A stretch of DNA of 62,000 nucleotides from Symbiodinium natans (lineage: Eukaryota; Sar; Dinophyceae; Suessiales; Symbiodiniaceae). Each line of letters starts with the position of its first letter. Position 1 is the stretch's first letter. Location: assembly GCA_905221605.1 (NCBI GenBank), contig CAJNDS010000768.1:208359-270358 (forward strand). The letters are read 5' to 3'. Positions 19,758 through 29,752 of the stretch are shown in pieces. The notes beneath the pieces are model-generated. The model did no database searches. It was not told the origin of the DNA and saw nothing but the letters and a program-made list of their open reading frames with translations. Made by a program: the position numbers and the translations under genes.

Positions 19758-19989
19758 CTGCCGACCCTGGCGGCGTGTTGGATGGGAAAAGGAGGTGAAA
19801 ACCTCCCTCTTTCCCTCCTTAACCCCCCAAAACGCGGGGGGGGTAGGGCCAGGCTCACGGACCATAGGCGGTTTCGCAGTGACGGTTGTTGGGCTTGAAT
19901 TGATGGGGCTGCCCTCCTGGGGCTACCCCCTACCCCCCCCCCCCCCAACGTTTCACAGAGGCTCAAGCAAATCAACTTTTGGCATCCTT

Positions 19990-20520
19990 TGAGCTGACGA
20001 GCGCGTTTAAACCTTTCAACTATGCTCCAGCGGGGTCGGCGGCTTGAGCCGGAGGCTCTTAAATCCGGGCACGCCCGTGGTCCGACGCCGTTAGGCGCCA
20101 GCCCTAGCTTTAGCTATGACGGGGGGGGGGTTAAGCCGCTGACCCGGTTGGCTCCCCAACATCCGGCTCCAAATGCGGCTCCCGAAGGGCATCAATTTTC
20201 AGGTACAATTTTTATCGCGAAAAACGCGCTATTTCCCACCGAATTTGGGCTCCTGGACGCATTTTTTGGGTGCCCCATGGGGGGTCCCAAAAACGACCCC
20301 GGAGAGCATCATCGACTCTCTTTTTCAACTTTGGCCAAATACGCGTTGTTGATGTTTTTTTGGGTGGCATTGGCCACCCCAAAGGACCCCCACAAGAGCG
20401 CGCATCATGAGCATCAGCGGGTTGGGTTTTGGGTTTCGGATGCGGCTGAGAGCTTGGAAAACACAGAAATCGCTGTAAATACCGTGGTTTTCGTGCTGTT
20501 ACGGACATTTCCGTTTTGAG
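19990..20520. other. Unique region before the palindrome
   Basis: A 165-codon plus-strand frame exists but reads unevenly, and the sequence is rich in short G and C runs. I do not support a gene. Confidence 0.35.
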
Positions 20521-20579
20521 GCCGGCATATGCCCCTATAAGCCATGCATGCCTGGAGGCCGGAGCCGCTGATGCGGCCG

Positions 20580-21002
20580 GGTGGGGGGCCAGGGTGCGCA
20601 TCATCGAGGCTTCGTTTCTCTTTGGGGACCCGGGGGGCGAGCATCAGCAGCATCAGCGGCTCCGGAAAGGGTTTCGGGCGGCAGGATTCCGAAGGATGCT
20701 GGCATAACTTCATAACATGGCACTCGACATGCGCGCATACGCGCGCGCGCCCCCGCGCACCAGTTCCCGCGCGCGCGCGCGCAGGCGCGGAAAACGCACC
20801 AGTTCCCACCCGCGCGCGAGGGCGCGCGCGCGCGCGCGCGCGTGTGCGCGCATGTCGAGTGCCATGTTATGGAGTTATGCCAGCATCCTTCGAAATCCTG
20901 CCGCCCGAAACCCTTTCCGGAGACGCTGATGCTGCTGATGCTCGCCCCCCGGGTCCCCAAAGAGAAACGAAGCCTCGATGATGCGCACCCTGGCCCCCAA
21001 CC
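20580..21002. repeat. Large palindrome with CG-rich centre
   Basis: Arms of about 165-170 bp (20580-20750 and 20838-21002) match in inverted orientation with only a few differences, including TCATCGAGGCTTCGTTTCTC and its complement. The 90 bp centre is mainly alternating CG. It could be a foldback element or an inverted duplication. No gene is supported inside it. Confidence 0.85.
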
Positions 21003-21066
21003 ACAAACAACGGCGCGCGCGTCTAATGTTCAACTATTGGCTGAGTAAGGTGCTGACGATCCTGCA

Positions 21067-21500
21067 CATGAACACCTCCACGGTGTTTGCGAACGTGAAA
21101 ACTGTACATGCACACTTCCACAGTGTGGCCATGATTTTCACGGTGTTTCTGAACATGAACACCTCCACGGTGTTTGCGAACGTGAAAACTGTACATGCAC
21201 ACTTCCACAGTGTGGCCATGCACCTCCACGGTGTTTCTGAACATGAACACCTCCACGGTGTTTGCGAACGTGAAAACTGTACATGCACACTTCCACAGTG
21301 TGGCCATGCACCTCCACGGTGTTTCTGAACATGAAAACCTCCACGGTGTTTGCGAACGTGAAAACTGTACATGCACACTTCCACAGTGTGGCCATGCACC
21401 TCCACGGTGTTTCTGAACATGAACACCTCCACGGTGTTTGTAAACATGAAGACGGTAGACGACGCTCCAAAGTGTGGCCACGAACACCTCCACGGTGTCT
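21067..21500. repeat. 88 bp satellite with 22 bp substructure
   Basis: About five copies of an 88 bp unit. Each unit contains four related 22 bp pieces around CCTCCACGGTGTTT or CTTCCACAGTGTGG. Because 88 is not a multiple of three, several frames are open on both strands; these are not genes. Confidence 0.9.
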
Positions 21501-21550
21501 GAGGCCCTGCTGCTGGTGGGCGTGCCCGGCTGTGGGCGACAGCCCGTTAG

Positions 21551-21688
21551 ATTTAGGGTTTAGGGTTAGGGTTAGGGCTTAGGGCTTAGGGCTTAGGGCT
21601 TAGGGTTTAGGGTTTAGGGTTTAGGGTTTAGGGTTTAGGGCTTAGGGCTTAGGGCTTAGGGCTTAGGGTCTAGGGTTTAGGGCTTAGT
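21551..21688 (+). repeat. Telomeric block, mixed
   Basis: Runs of CTTAGGG at both ends with a standard core; one TTAGGG hexamer. Confidence 0.95.
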
Positions 21689-22663
21689 AGCACTATGTCT
21701 AGCACCATGTAGCACTGTAATTCGTGCATGTCGACCCTGGCTCACAGCCCGACATGCCAAATCAGGTCTGAAAGCGGGGCGCGGCCTTTGTAAGACTCGC
21801 TGTCCTTCCGTTTGTTGCTCGTGTAACGGCCTGCTGTGCAGGTGGAAGATGGTTGAAGCACATGCATGAGCGCCATGAGCGCCTCACCCCTCTTTCCCAC
21901 TGGGTCAAATGATCGGAGTGCCGACTCGCACACATAATTACCCGGAAGGTTGAGCGCGTAAAGGCATTAAATTTATATCACCGGCTCAGAGGGCGAACCT
22001 GAATGCCGCACAACATGTCCAAGCCGCCCCGACTGTCAGACCAGTCCCACCGCATCGGCCCCCTTTTATCCTTTTCCGCCCATAGAGCTCGAGTCCCCAC
22101 CATGCATCCCCCCCCCCACCCCCCAACACCGATACCCGACAAGAGAAACTGAAGACTTCTTGATGCCCAAGACTGACCAAGACGCCTAGAGGGGGGCCAA
22201 TTGCTACGAGGGAGGCGGGAGAACAAGTCAAACAATCGCAGAATCGCAGAAGCCAGTGCTGGCAAGCGGCTTTGACTGTAGCCATTGCCGTAGCCATAGC
22301 CTCTTGAAGAGTTGTGGCACAGCGTGCCCCGAAAGGGGTACCCTTTCCGGCCCGCCCGGCTTTCTGACAGCAACTCGCAAGTAAGAATGTACTGTAGTGC
22401 CTGTGTCCAGCACTCGATTTGCAATGCCACATTAACGGCATTTAGATGAACCTAGACGGGGTAGATTGGACGCTTCATACTTGGCTTTAAATGAGGCCTG
22501 TCGAGACATGGGATTTTCCCCTACGCCTCTGGCCCACGACCTCCTGTATACCGCATCCTGCGGATATATGCTGTCTTCCTACATTCCTGGGCGAGTTTAG
22601 CAGCGGCGAAGGACCCAACACTAGCTGAGACATGCGTGGCTTTGCCCCAGAGTTTGGCCCCCA

Positions 22664-22740
22664 GGAGTGCCGAGTGGCTATCGTAGTCGGTGCGACCATA
22701 GCCATTGCTGCGGTCGCTGCCTGGCAGAAGCAGAGGGAAA
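22664..22740 (+). CDS. Hypothetical exon with TM helix next to a telomeric block
   Basis: Encodes VAIVVGATIAIAAVAAWQKQ then RET and enters the CCCTAAA block. It resembles the TM exon near 17.1 kb in composition (IAAVA..AWQ), but homology cannot be claimed from so short a hydrophobic run. Confidence 0.4.
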
Positions 22741-22785
22741 CCCCTAAACCCTAAACCCTAAACCCTAAACCCTAAACCCTAAACC
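22741..22785 (-). repeat. Telomeric block, CCCTAAA
   Basis: Six units; starts at the end of the TM exon. Confidence 0.95.
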
Positions 22786-22816
22786 AACTGTGTTATTGAA
22801 TCGGGGTTCTTTCAAG

Positions 22817-22864
22817 GAAACAAGGCCGAGAAGGTGAAGACGACATAAGACAACCACCGTGGAG
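22817..22864 (+). CDS. Short exon-like segment between telomeric blocks
   Basis: Bounded by gttctttcaag| and GTGGAG|gtttaggg. Reads KQGREGEDDIRQPPW in one frame. Only 48 bp, so the coding evidence is weak; the borders match the pattern seen elsewhere. Confidence 0.3.
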
Positions 22865-22974
22865 GTTTAGGGTTTAGGGGTTAGGGTTTAGGGTTTAGGG
22901 TTTAGGGTTTGGGGTTTGGGGTTTGGGGTTTGGGGTTTGGGGTTTGGGGTTTAGGGTTTAGGTTTCCACAAAGT
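22864..22974 (+). repeat. Telomeric block with TTTGGGG patch
   Basis: Six adjacent TTTGGGG units inside standard repeat. Confidence 0.97.
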
Positions 22975-23519
22975 GCAGCAGCCAAATGCTCATGACGATG
23001 GCCGTCTATGATGATGTCTGACGCGCTCTGAAAGCTTCACCTTGCGGCACGACAATCGTATAGCAACTGTACATCCGAAGTTTGAGGCGGCGGCGGCGAT
23101 GGCTAGAGTAGCTGTCGCCTCGGTGATTTTGCGCAAGCTTGTTCGGAGGGCCAAAATCCGGACTTCTTGTGCCCTTCGGTGCAGATACGTTCAGCTAGAC
23201 GAAGTTGTCACGCACTTAGCTCAAAAGCCTTTACCCACCAGTGCCTCGAGTGCCTCATGCCTACACCTGTGTCGTCTCCAGAAACGATCGCGGGAGCCTC
23301 GGCCACTGGAGCCACGACCGGCATATGGACCTTTTGCAGACAATTCTTTCACGAAAAGGCATACATAGCTGGAGCAGCCCAGTGTGTGTTACGAAGTGGG
23401 ACCCGGCCCTCCCCGAGGCTCGCAATACTCCAAAATGCTGAACAGCCTCACAGGGACAAGCGCAACAAAAAACCCAGCGCGGACCCCAAACAGAATCAAT
23501 GCACTTAGACCCAAGAAGT

Positions 23520-23652
23520 ATTGACGCAAGTGTGCCGCAGCAGACCTGCGCATTCCGTGCGCACTATAGATTCGAGAAAAGCGCAGGTTCTGCAAGCCCA
23601 CCACTTCGACGCATCCAACCGAGGAGCCATGAAGGGAGCCACAAGGAAGCCC
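23520..23652 (+). CDS. Hypothetical exon upstream of a telomeric block
   Basis: Two overlapping frames are open. One reads RSRPAHSVRTIDSRKAQVLQ, AHHFDASNRGAMKGATRKP and ends near CCCGG|gttcaaacc. The other (DASVPQQTCAFRAHYRFEK) is open too. Frame unresolved. Confidence 0.35.
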
Positions 23653-23665
23653 GGGTTCAAACCAA

Positions 23666-23765
23666 CCCTAAACCCTAAACCCTAAACCCTAAACCCTAAA
23701 CCCTAAACCTAAACCCTAAACCCTAAACCCTAAACCCTAAACCCTAACCCTAAACCCTAAACCCT
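23666..23765 (-). repeat. Telomeric block, CCCTAAA
   Basis: About 14 units, two of them a base short. Confidence 0.97.
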
Positions 23766-23800
23766 GTAAACCCCAAAACCCCCCCTGCGGCCCCATCCGA

Positions 23801-23896
23801 CCCTGCCAATATGGGACCCTTAAAGAAGGAATGAACCTTGCATCATATTAAGGTTCCTATTCTGATTTAAGGGGTATTCCTTAATTAAGGGGTTTT
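23801..23896. mobile_element. Inverted-repeat element, single copy here
   Basis: CCCTTAAAGAAGGAATGAAC at left and GGGGTATTCCTTAATTAAGG at right form imperfect arms. Confidence 0.4.
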
Positions 23897-24023
23897 GGAG
23901 TCTCTGGGAAAAACATACAAAAATCTGACCTCTGCATGGTTATCACGGACTAGCAGATCATCGCGCTGTAGCTGGAAGCTGCGAGTTCTCTTAAGCGCCC
24001 TGCACACTTAGACCCAGAAATTC

Positions 24024-24243
24024 AGGGTTTAGGGTTTAGGGTTTAGGGTTTAGGGTGTAGGGTTTAGGGTTTAGGGTTTAGGGTTTAGGGTTTAGGGTTT
24101 AGGGTTTAGGGTTTAGGGTTTAGGGTTTAGGGTTTAGGGTTTAGGGTTTAGGGTTTAGGGTTTAGGGTTTAGGGTTTAGGGTTTAGGGTTTAGGGTTTAG
24201 GGTTTAGGGTTTAGGGTTTAGGGTTTAGGGTTTAGGGTTTAGG
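24024..24243 (+). repeat. Telomeric block, TTTAGGG, longest
   Basis: About 31 units, one GTGTAGGG. GAAATTCA before and TGAATCTC after are nearly inverted copies, with GACCCA outside both. Confidence 0.98.
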
Positions 24244-24784
24244 TGAATCTCGACCCATGTCCGGCCTTCCTGCAAGCGCGGCGGATCTCGCCTGGCAAGT
24301 CGGATGCTCGGTTCTTGAGCTTGGCATGTCAGCCGTATCAATGAAGGACCTATCTAAAGATCCCTGCGTGCACACATGCGCATGCCAAGTGGAAGGGACT
24401 CTGATAATTCTAGGAGACTGACATGCTCGACCTTGAACTTCACATCAGGCAGACGACTTCAAATTCCAGGAGAAGATCACGTTCTCAAAGCAGCCTTTAT
24501 TAATCGTCGCGGTTCTGGAAACATGAACCGCTGTTCAGCGTCTTGACGACCGAATCAGCTCTTGGGATCTCTGGGATTGCAGGTCGTCAGGTTCTTCGTA
24601 CTTCAAGCATCTTCATACTTTGGGCTTACAGGTGGGACGGGCAGGCAGCTTCGGGCCCTTATAGTTCAGGTTTCAGCCGTGGACAAGAGGGGCCGCAGCC
24701 GCTTCCCGTTCACAGAGCTACGAAGCTACTTCCGAGCTTTTCTTTCCCTAAGCCCCTCAGCCCAGTCCTAGCAACAACAAAAAA

Positions 24785-24837
24785 ATGTCGCCGCCTGCTG
24801 CGGCTCGCGGCGCTACCTTGGCCCTGGCGATGGCACG
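24785..24837 (+). CDS. Possible first exon
   Basis: AAAAAATG start, then MSPPAAARGATLALAMAR, ending CACG|gtttaggg at the edge of a telomeric block. The composition would fit a signal or transit peptide start. Confidence 0.35.
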
Positions 24838-24902
24838 GTTTAGGGTTTAGGGTTTAGGGTTTAGGGTGTAGGGTTTAGGGCTTAGGGTGTAGGGTGTAGG
24901 GT
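24838..24902 (+). repeat. Telomeric block, TTTAGGG/GTGTAGG
   Basis: Follows the possible first exon ending at 24837. Confidence 0.95.
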
Positions 24903-25188
24903 TCCTGTCTACAAGCCCTGTGTACCCTGCAGGTCCGGGTGTTGAGGGGCCATTCCGGATTTGACTCCGGCTAAACGACGGCAGGTCCACAAGTTCAAAA
25001 GCTCAAAGCTATGTTCTATGTTATCGCTTTCTTTGACATGACAGTGGCTACGACAACCAATGATTTCTCGAAGTCAGTGTGCATGCTTCATGAGAGCTGG
25101 CAACTTTTAGGCTGTTCTTGGAGGGTACAGGGCACGCGAAGTACACAATCCGAGACGCCTTAAACCCGAACCTCCAACTCTCCAGGTT

Positions 25189-25473
25189 ATGTCCTCCACT
25201 GACGTCCCGCTGCTCGTGGTGACGGAACCCAGAAAGCAAAAGGAAAAGTCTGAGCCCTCACACAAGAACCACTGCCTGGCCCAGATAGACCATGCAACTC
25301 GGAAGGGAGGTTCCGAAGATGTCCCGGACGTGCGTGATATCTGGAGAGTCTCCTCAACCCTTTCTCCCAAAACTCTGGTTGCCTTACTGCTTGTAGCTCC
25401 CATGGAGTGGCCCGAAGCAAGGCCCCGAACCCTAAACATCCCTTTCCGTCAAGCTCTGAAGCCAGAACCCTGA
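25189..25473 (+). CDS. Hypothetical exon or short ORF
   Basis: Starts MSSTDVPLLVVTEPRKQKEK just after ctctccag, polar and charged, and runs 94 codons into the telomeric block at 25467. An antisense frame of 110 codons overlaps. Confidence 0.35.
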   Translation: MSSTDVPLLVVTEPRKQKEKSEPSHKNHCLAQIDHATRKGGSEDVPDVRDIWRVSSTLSPKTLVALLLVAPMEWPEARPRTLNIPFRQALKPEP

Positions 25474-25540
25474 ACCCTAAACCCTAAACCCTAAACCCTA
25501 AACCCTAAACCCTAAACCGGCCCTAAAAACCCTAAACCCT
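25467..25540 (-). repeat. Telomeric block, CCCTAAA
   Basis: Six units then a broken part with CCGGCCCTAAAAA. Confidence 0.95.
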
Positions 25541-25547
25541 TCAAAAG

Positions 25548-25648
25548 GAGTCAGGCCCGCTTGGCGCTTGGCAGCTGCCATGACGAACCTGCAACGACTC
25601 GGGAAGCCCAACAAAGGGTGCGGTCACATCGCCTCACTGAGCTTGAGA
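25548..25648 (+). CDS. Exon-like segment between two CCCTAAA blocks
   Basis: Acceptor cccttcaaaag|, then SQARLALGSCHDEPATTREA and QQRVRSHRLTELE, ending at the next block. The donor is not clear (no GT before the block). The opposite strand reads less naturally. Confidence 0.4.
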
Positions 25649-25688
25649 ACCCTAAACCCTAAACCCTAAACCCTAAACCCTAAACCTA
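25649..25688 (-). repeat. Telomeric block, CCCTAAA
   Basis: Five and a half units after the 25548-25648 segment. Confidence 0.95.
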
Positions 25689-25910
25689 GGGGTTCAGAGA
25701 TCGCGTGCCTGGGGAGGGGAGGGGAGGGTGGTAAGGCTCGAGATCAACTTAAAAAAGTGTGCCCAAGGATGGTAATGTACCAATGGGGCTCTTGGGAACA
25801 TTTCGGCACTCTTGTTGCTACATGGCTCCTCGCACATCATGTGTTATGGAGGCTGCTCGGCCTTCTGAGAGATCTGCTGCTGACATTCATGATCACTGCA
25901 CATGCAACTC

Positions 25911-25957
25911 TTAGGGTTTAGGGTTGAGGGTTTAGGGTTTAGGGTTTAGGGCTTAGG
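25911..25957 (+). repeat. Telomeric block, TTTAGGG
   Basis: Includes TTGAGGG and CTTAGGG units. Confidence 0.95.
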
Positions 25958-26158
25958 GGCGGCGTTTGGCTTGCCCTCGTTCAAAGCTAGGCTGGGTGGT
26001 AGCGGTGGCGGAGCTACAAACGCAGCTGACGTCCAAGTAACAAGTTCCAAGCCCGCGGAAACCAGCATAGTTCAGCGTCTTTCAACTCGAAACCGTCGGG
26101 GACCCTAGCACAAGCCAGAAAAATACGGAAAACCCCTAACACTCTAGCAATCATGGAT

Positions 26159-26202
26159 ACCCTAAACCCTACACCCTAAACCCTAAACCCTAAACCCTAA
26201 AC
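26159..26202 (-). repeat. Telomeric block, CCCTAAA
   Basis: One CCCTACA unit; downstream of the minus-strand donor at 26215. Confidence 0.95.
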
Positions 26203-26215
26203 CATCAGCCCCTAC

Positions 26216-26766
26216 CTCAACCTCTGCCAACCTCTGAACCAATATCGGTCTCAATCGTTCCGGCAGGCTGACGCGGAGGGGTTGCGGATGCCATCCGCCT
26301 TCCCAAGGCATGTCAAAGGCTGCCCGATACCCTGACACTCTCAGCATCCACAAGTCCAAAATTGGACAAAAAATGGCAGGGTCAAGACTGTGTTGTTCCT
26401 GGTGCAAATGTGAGTCTGATGTTGAAGATGAAGATACACACGAAGCTCCCCCTGCTTGGGCCGCCAGCAGTCAGGATATCGGGCCCTTGCTTGATACATT
26501 GAGCCCATCCAGCTGATGCTGAAGAGGGCCTGGTGATCGATGTCGCTGAGTATGCTCAGCGCCTGCAGAATTGCTGTGAGGTTCTGTACCCACAAGCTTG
26601 TGGCTCTGTCACTCCCCGAGGTTGAAAGGCGAGCGCCAACCCTCTCGAACCCGGGTAGCGGCAAACAATACTTGGATTTGAAAAAAGGGTGACTTTGGGG
26701 CATGGTTTTGAAAAGGCGTGATGTTGAAGACAACTCAATTTTCATTAGACAACCCTGACTACACAA
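26216..26766 (-). CDS. Hypothetical gene segment, about two exons
   Basis: The upstream frame (26766-26400) includes SLWVQNLTAILQALSILSDI and further natural sequence. A second frame after gagtgtcag| reads YRAAFDMPWEGGWHPQPLRV and ends GAG|gtaggg (exon end 26216), followed by TTTAGGG repeat on this strand. The join between the two is not resolved. A plus-strand frame at 26310-26516 is also open. Confidence 0.4.
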
Positions 26767-26925
26767 AAACTCCCTCGGCCTTGTGTCTTAAACCTTCAAT
26801 TCACCTGAGAACCCAGATCCAACAGCGGAAAGCCAAGAACCTCGTGATGACGGAATGCACCCACCTGGTGGGCATCGAGCTTGTCGAGTTCCTCTAACTT
26901 GTTGGCTTGCATGAACGAGATTAGG

Positions 26926-26969
26926 AACCCTAAGCCCTAAATCCTAAACCCGAAACCCTAAACCCTAAG
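26926..26969 (-). repeat. Telomeric block, degenerate CCCTAAA
   Basis: CCCTAAG, TCCTAAA and CCCGAAA variants. Confidence 0.85.
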
Positions 26970-27085
26970 CTTGGATTAGGAACGCAACTTCCGGTCGAGC
27001 GCAGCTAGCAGCTATGCGTAAACCAGCGTGCAGCCTTCGGGTTTGAGCCTGCGGGGAGGGGCTTCCCATCCTGCAAAACTGAGAA

Positions 27086-27112
27086 GCCCTAAACCCTAAA
27101 CCCTAAACCCTT
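27086..27112 (-). repeat. Telomeric block, CCCTAAA
   Basis: Three to four units. On the minus strand, acttctcagttttgcag-like sequence follows and opens a frame DGKPLPAGSNPKAARW. Confidence 0.9.
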
Positions 27113-27309
27113 AAGCACCACAAGTGCCAGGTGAAAACCAAAAACTTCCTAAAGCTCGCGAACCGACAAGATCAAGTTTTTGCGGAAGTCCTACACAGGC
27201 CGCAATTTGTTCATAGACACGCGCAATTTCTGTCCACATCTTTCTCAAGGGCACACGAACTCATGGCAGTCTTGCACACTGTAGCGAGGAGGCGACTGCA
27301 CAATAGGAA

Positions 27310-27969
27310 TCAGCGTCGAAAAGGCTCGACAGGTTTCGGCACTGCGAAGTACAGAGCCCGGCGTTGCCCCAAGCCCTTCATGCTGGGAGCTAACCCTTGA
27401 AGCGACACGTCCTCGATGGAAGGCTCTGCGACGTCTCCAGGCCCGCACACAAGGGCTGAGCACGCTACGGGAACAGAAGCAGGCTGCAAAGTTCCACGAA
27501 TCTCTTTTCCAAAGACCCTACAGTAAAAAGCACAAAACCATGACAATGCTCCCCACCCCAAAGAAACAACGCGCACAGCTTGGGATTGAGGATTTAGGGT
27601 TGGGAGCTTCGCGACGTCCTCCCGAGCGCTGTGATCGAGCTTGTCGGCTAACTGATCCAACAGCTCCTGCGCGTTGCTGGCGACATTCAGCTTGCATTTT
27701 GAGCCTGCAGTCTTGCCGTAAACGTTGGAGTTTGAGGTGCCTACGAGACTGATAACCTGAACCTCCGACTTGGGCAGGGCATTTCGAACAGAATGACAAT
27801 GCAGAAAGAAGAAGCTGATGAGCAAAAGCTGAATTACACCTGAACGGTGCAAACCGGAAGGGTTGCCAAGCAGCGAATCCTGTACCGAACGTGGCAAATG
27901 TTGACCAGTGAGACTTATGATATTCCGCGGCTTTGTGGAAAGAGAACAGGCTGCAGAGAAAAACTGCAC
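27310..27969 (-). CDS. Hypothetical protein, 219-codon frame
   Basis: Contains VQVISLVGTSNSNVYGKTAG, a helical stretch NAQELLDQLADKLDHSARED, and a C-terminal part VACSALVCGPGDVAEPSIED ending in a stop. A near-telomeric CCCTAAA trace lies in the middle, so an intron may be included. No family recognised. Confidence 0.4.
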   Translation of the reverse strand: MQFFSAACSLSTKPRNIISLTGQHLPRSVQDSLLGNPSGLHRSGVIQLLLISFFFLHCHSVRNALPKSEVQVISLVGTSNSNVYGKTAGSKCKLNVASNAQELLDQLADKLDHSAREDVAKLPTLNPQSQAVRVVSLGWGALSWFCAFYCRVFGKEIRGTLQPASVPVACSALVCGPGDVAEPSIEDVSLQGLAPSMKGLGQRRALYFAVPKPVEPFRR

Positions 27970-28196
27970 CGGCCCGGTCCCGTAGGAAATCTAGGTTTTC
28001 CATTGAACGCTTCGAAGGTTTGCATTCCAAACTGCCAGGTTTATTGCTTCTCGATGAAAACACTACCAGTGTAGTTGATTCACAATGATTCACACAAAGT
28101 TCGAAATTTCGAGAGCATAGGGCTTCTTAAACAGGCTGCGAGATTCTCATGGCTCACAACTGTGTGCACTGCAAGCCATACAAACTCGAAACCCTA

Positions 28197-28345
28197 CTTG
28201 GAGGTTCATGGTACTTTATTAACCCAACAATCACTGCACTTATAACCCAATGACAACCATAATGGGGCACTTAAGGGGGCTTACAAGTGGGTCATGAGTT
28301 ATAAGTACGGTCATAATTGGCCAATAAGTACCATGAACCTCCAAG
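28197..28345. mobile_element. MITE family 2, copy a
   Basis: TIR CTTGGAGGTTCATGGTACTT / AAGTACCATGAACCTCCAAG. TA on each side could be the target duplication. Confidence 0.8.
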
Positions 28346-28352
28346 TAAAACC

Positions 28353-28437
28353 ATGTCTGTGGGTCCTGCACGGCCTCTTTGGCCGCGTCGTCATCGTCCA
28401 CTGCGCCTCTACCGCGTCAACAAAAACGACCGTCCAG
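28353..28437 (+). CDS. Possible first exon between two MITEs
   Basis: The ATG lies 8 bp after the end of MITE family 2. Reads MSVGPARPLWPRRHRPLRLY then RVNKNDRP, very basic, and ends CCAG|GC at the edge of a MITE family 4 copy. The GC donor is an inference. Confidence 0.35.
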
Positions 28438-28444
28438 GCTAGCA

Positions 28445-28535
28445 AAATAGGGGGTGCCTTTTTGGGGGGTCCCTGTAAGGGTATTCTATTCTATTTGGGG
28501 TATGAAAGGGTACCTTCATTTTGGGAAAGACCCAA
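28445..28535. mobile_element. MITE family 4, full-looking copy
   Basis: AAAATAGGGGGTGCC at left and GGGTACCTTCATTTTGGG at right with inner GGGTCCCTGTAAGGG. Confidence 0.65.
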
Positions 28536-28650
28536 ATGAAAACTAAAGGGTCGGAGAAAACTTGCGACTTTAGTGCTTGACCCACGGATCGGAAGACGGC
28601 GAGGAAGAGAATTCTATTTTGTTCCTTCTCTTTGATTTCTGAATGGGGAA

Positions 28651-29061
28651 TTGTTCTCACACTCTAGGAAGAAGAAGGCCGAAGGGAGAGGCAAAAGTAT
28701 GTGCATCGCATATGTTTCTTGGCCCTTGACTTGCGTAAAAGATGACTTGGCGGGCCTGGGAGTGGTCTGTGCGTGGCTGTGGTCATCATTAAAGCAACAG
28801 AAGGGGCAAAACAAGAAGACACCAGCGAGCACACGGTCGACGAAGATCGCGCCCCAGCAAGGTAAAGCGAAATGCAGAACAAAGAAACAGAGCACAACAT
28901 CTGCAACTCGGCACGCGAAACAGCACGCGAAACCCTACTGGTACATGATGCGTCGTCGTCCTGAAGCCGGCTTTCGGCAAATTGCGCAGGCACATGTCAA
29001 GCTGCGCGAAACCTCGAAAAATCACATGGTCTTGGGGTCCGAGACTGAAGTAAACTCTTAA
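28651..29061 (+). CDS. Hypothetical ORF, 136 codons, lysine/glutamine-rich
   Basis: Contains SSLKQQKGQNKKTPASTRST and ends in a stop after SETEVNS. Basic throughout. The opposite strand is open for 109 codons, so the strand is not settled. Confidence 0.35.
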   Translation: MFSHSRKKKAEGRGKSMCIAYVSWPLTCVKDDLAGLGVVCAWLWSSLKQQKGQNKKTPASTRSTKIAPQQGKAKCRTKKQSTTSATRHAKQHAKPYWYMMRRRPEAGFRQIAQAHVKLRETSKNHMVLGSETEVNS

Positions 29062-29666
29062 GAAGCCACAGCCCTTGCAACCCGAACATACCCGAACCTT
29101 CATCGCGAACCCGTAAAGACCCTAAGCCCAATGACCTCTGAAACCCTAGAGAGCCCTGATGCCTCTATTTCTCGCGGCGACTTCATGACCTGCATGCTGG
29201 CAGCAAGCAGTGATGGGGGAACCTTTGGGGTGCAGGGTTGTCCAAGGATCAGGGATTCAGTGTTAGGAATCAGCACCTGGGGTCTATGCTTCCAAAGGCA
29301 AACAACTCACATTTTCCTTCTTCGCAGCTTTCCACAGACGGCTCCAGACATCGTCGTTGGAGACTCAACCCTTCCAGCCTTCGGCAGCCTACGCCGAAGC
29401 CATCATCCGAAACATGGTTGCGGACTACGTGACTAGAACATAGGGTTCACATGCTGCCAAGACAGTTTAAGTAGCCACAACCGCACAAGAAATCGAAAAC
29501 GGTAGCTTCTCCTGCTCAAAGGTAGAAAAAAGAACTCTCCCCAGAAAGAAGAACTACTAAACAACCCAGCACTGCCTTGTGCATTCAGCCGCTTCAGCAG
29601 CTTCGTCATGCCTCGGATGGATCGAGCACGCTCGGGGAGTCAGCGAGGTTGCTTCAGAGCTTTTAA

Positions 29667-29747
29667 GGTTTAGGGTTTAGGGTTTAGGGTTTAGGGTTTA
29701 GGGTTTAGGGTTTAGGGTTTAGGGTTTAGGGTTTAGGGCTTAGGGTT
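29667..29747 (+). repeat. Telomeric block, TTTAGGG
   Basis: Eleven units, last one CTTAGGG; within the 29.7-30.5 kb minus-strand gene region. Confidence 0.97.
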
Positions 29748-29752
29748 CCTCA

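Noticed and set aside
20022-20519. 165-codon plus-strand frame
   Set aside because: Opposite strand equally open, uneven composition, no splice or homology support.
21023-21493. Frames of 110-156 codons on both strands
   Set aside because: Produced by the 88 bp satellite, which is open in several frames; no gene signal beyond the repeat.
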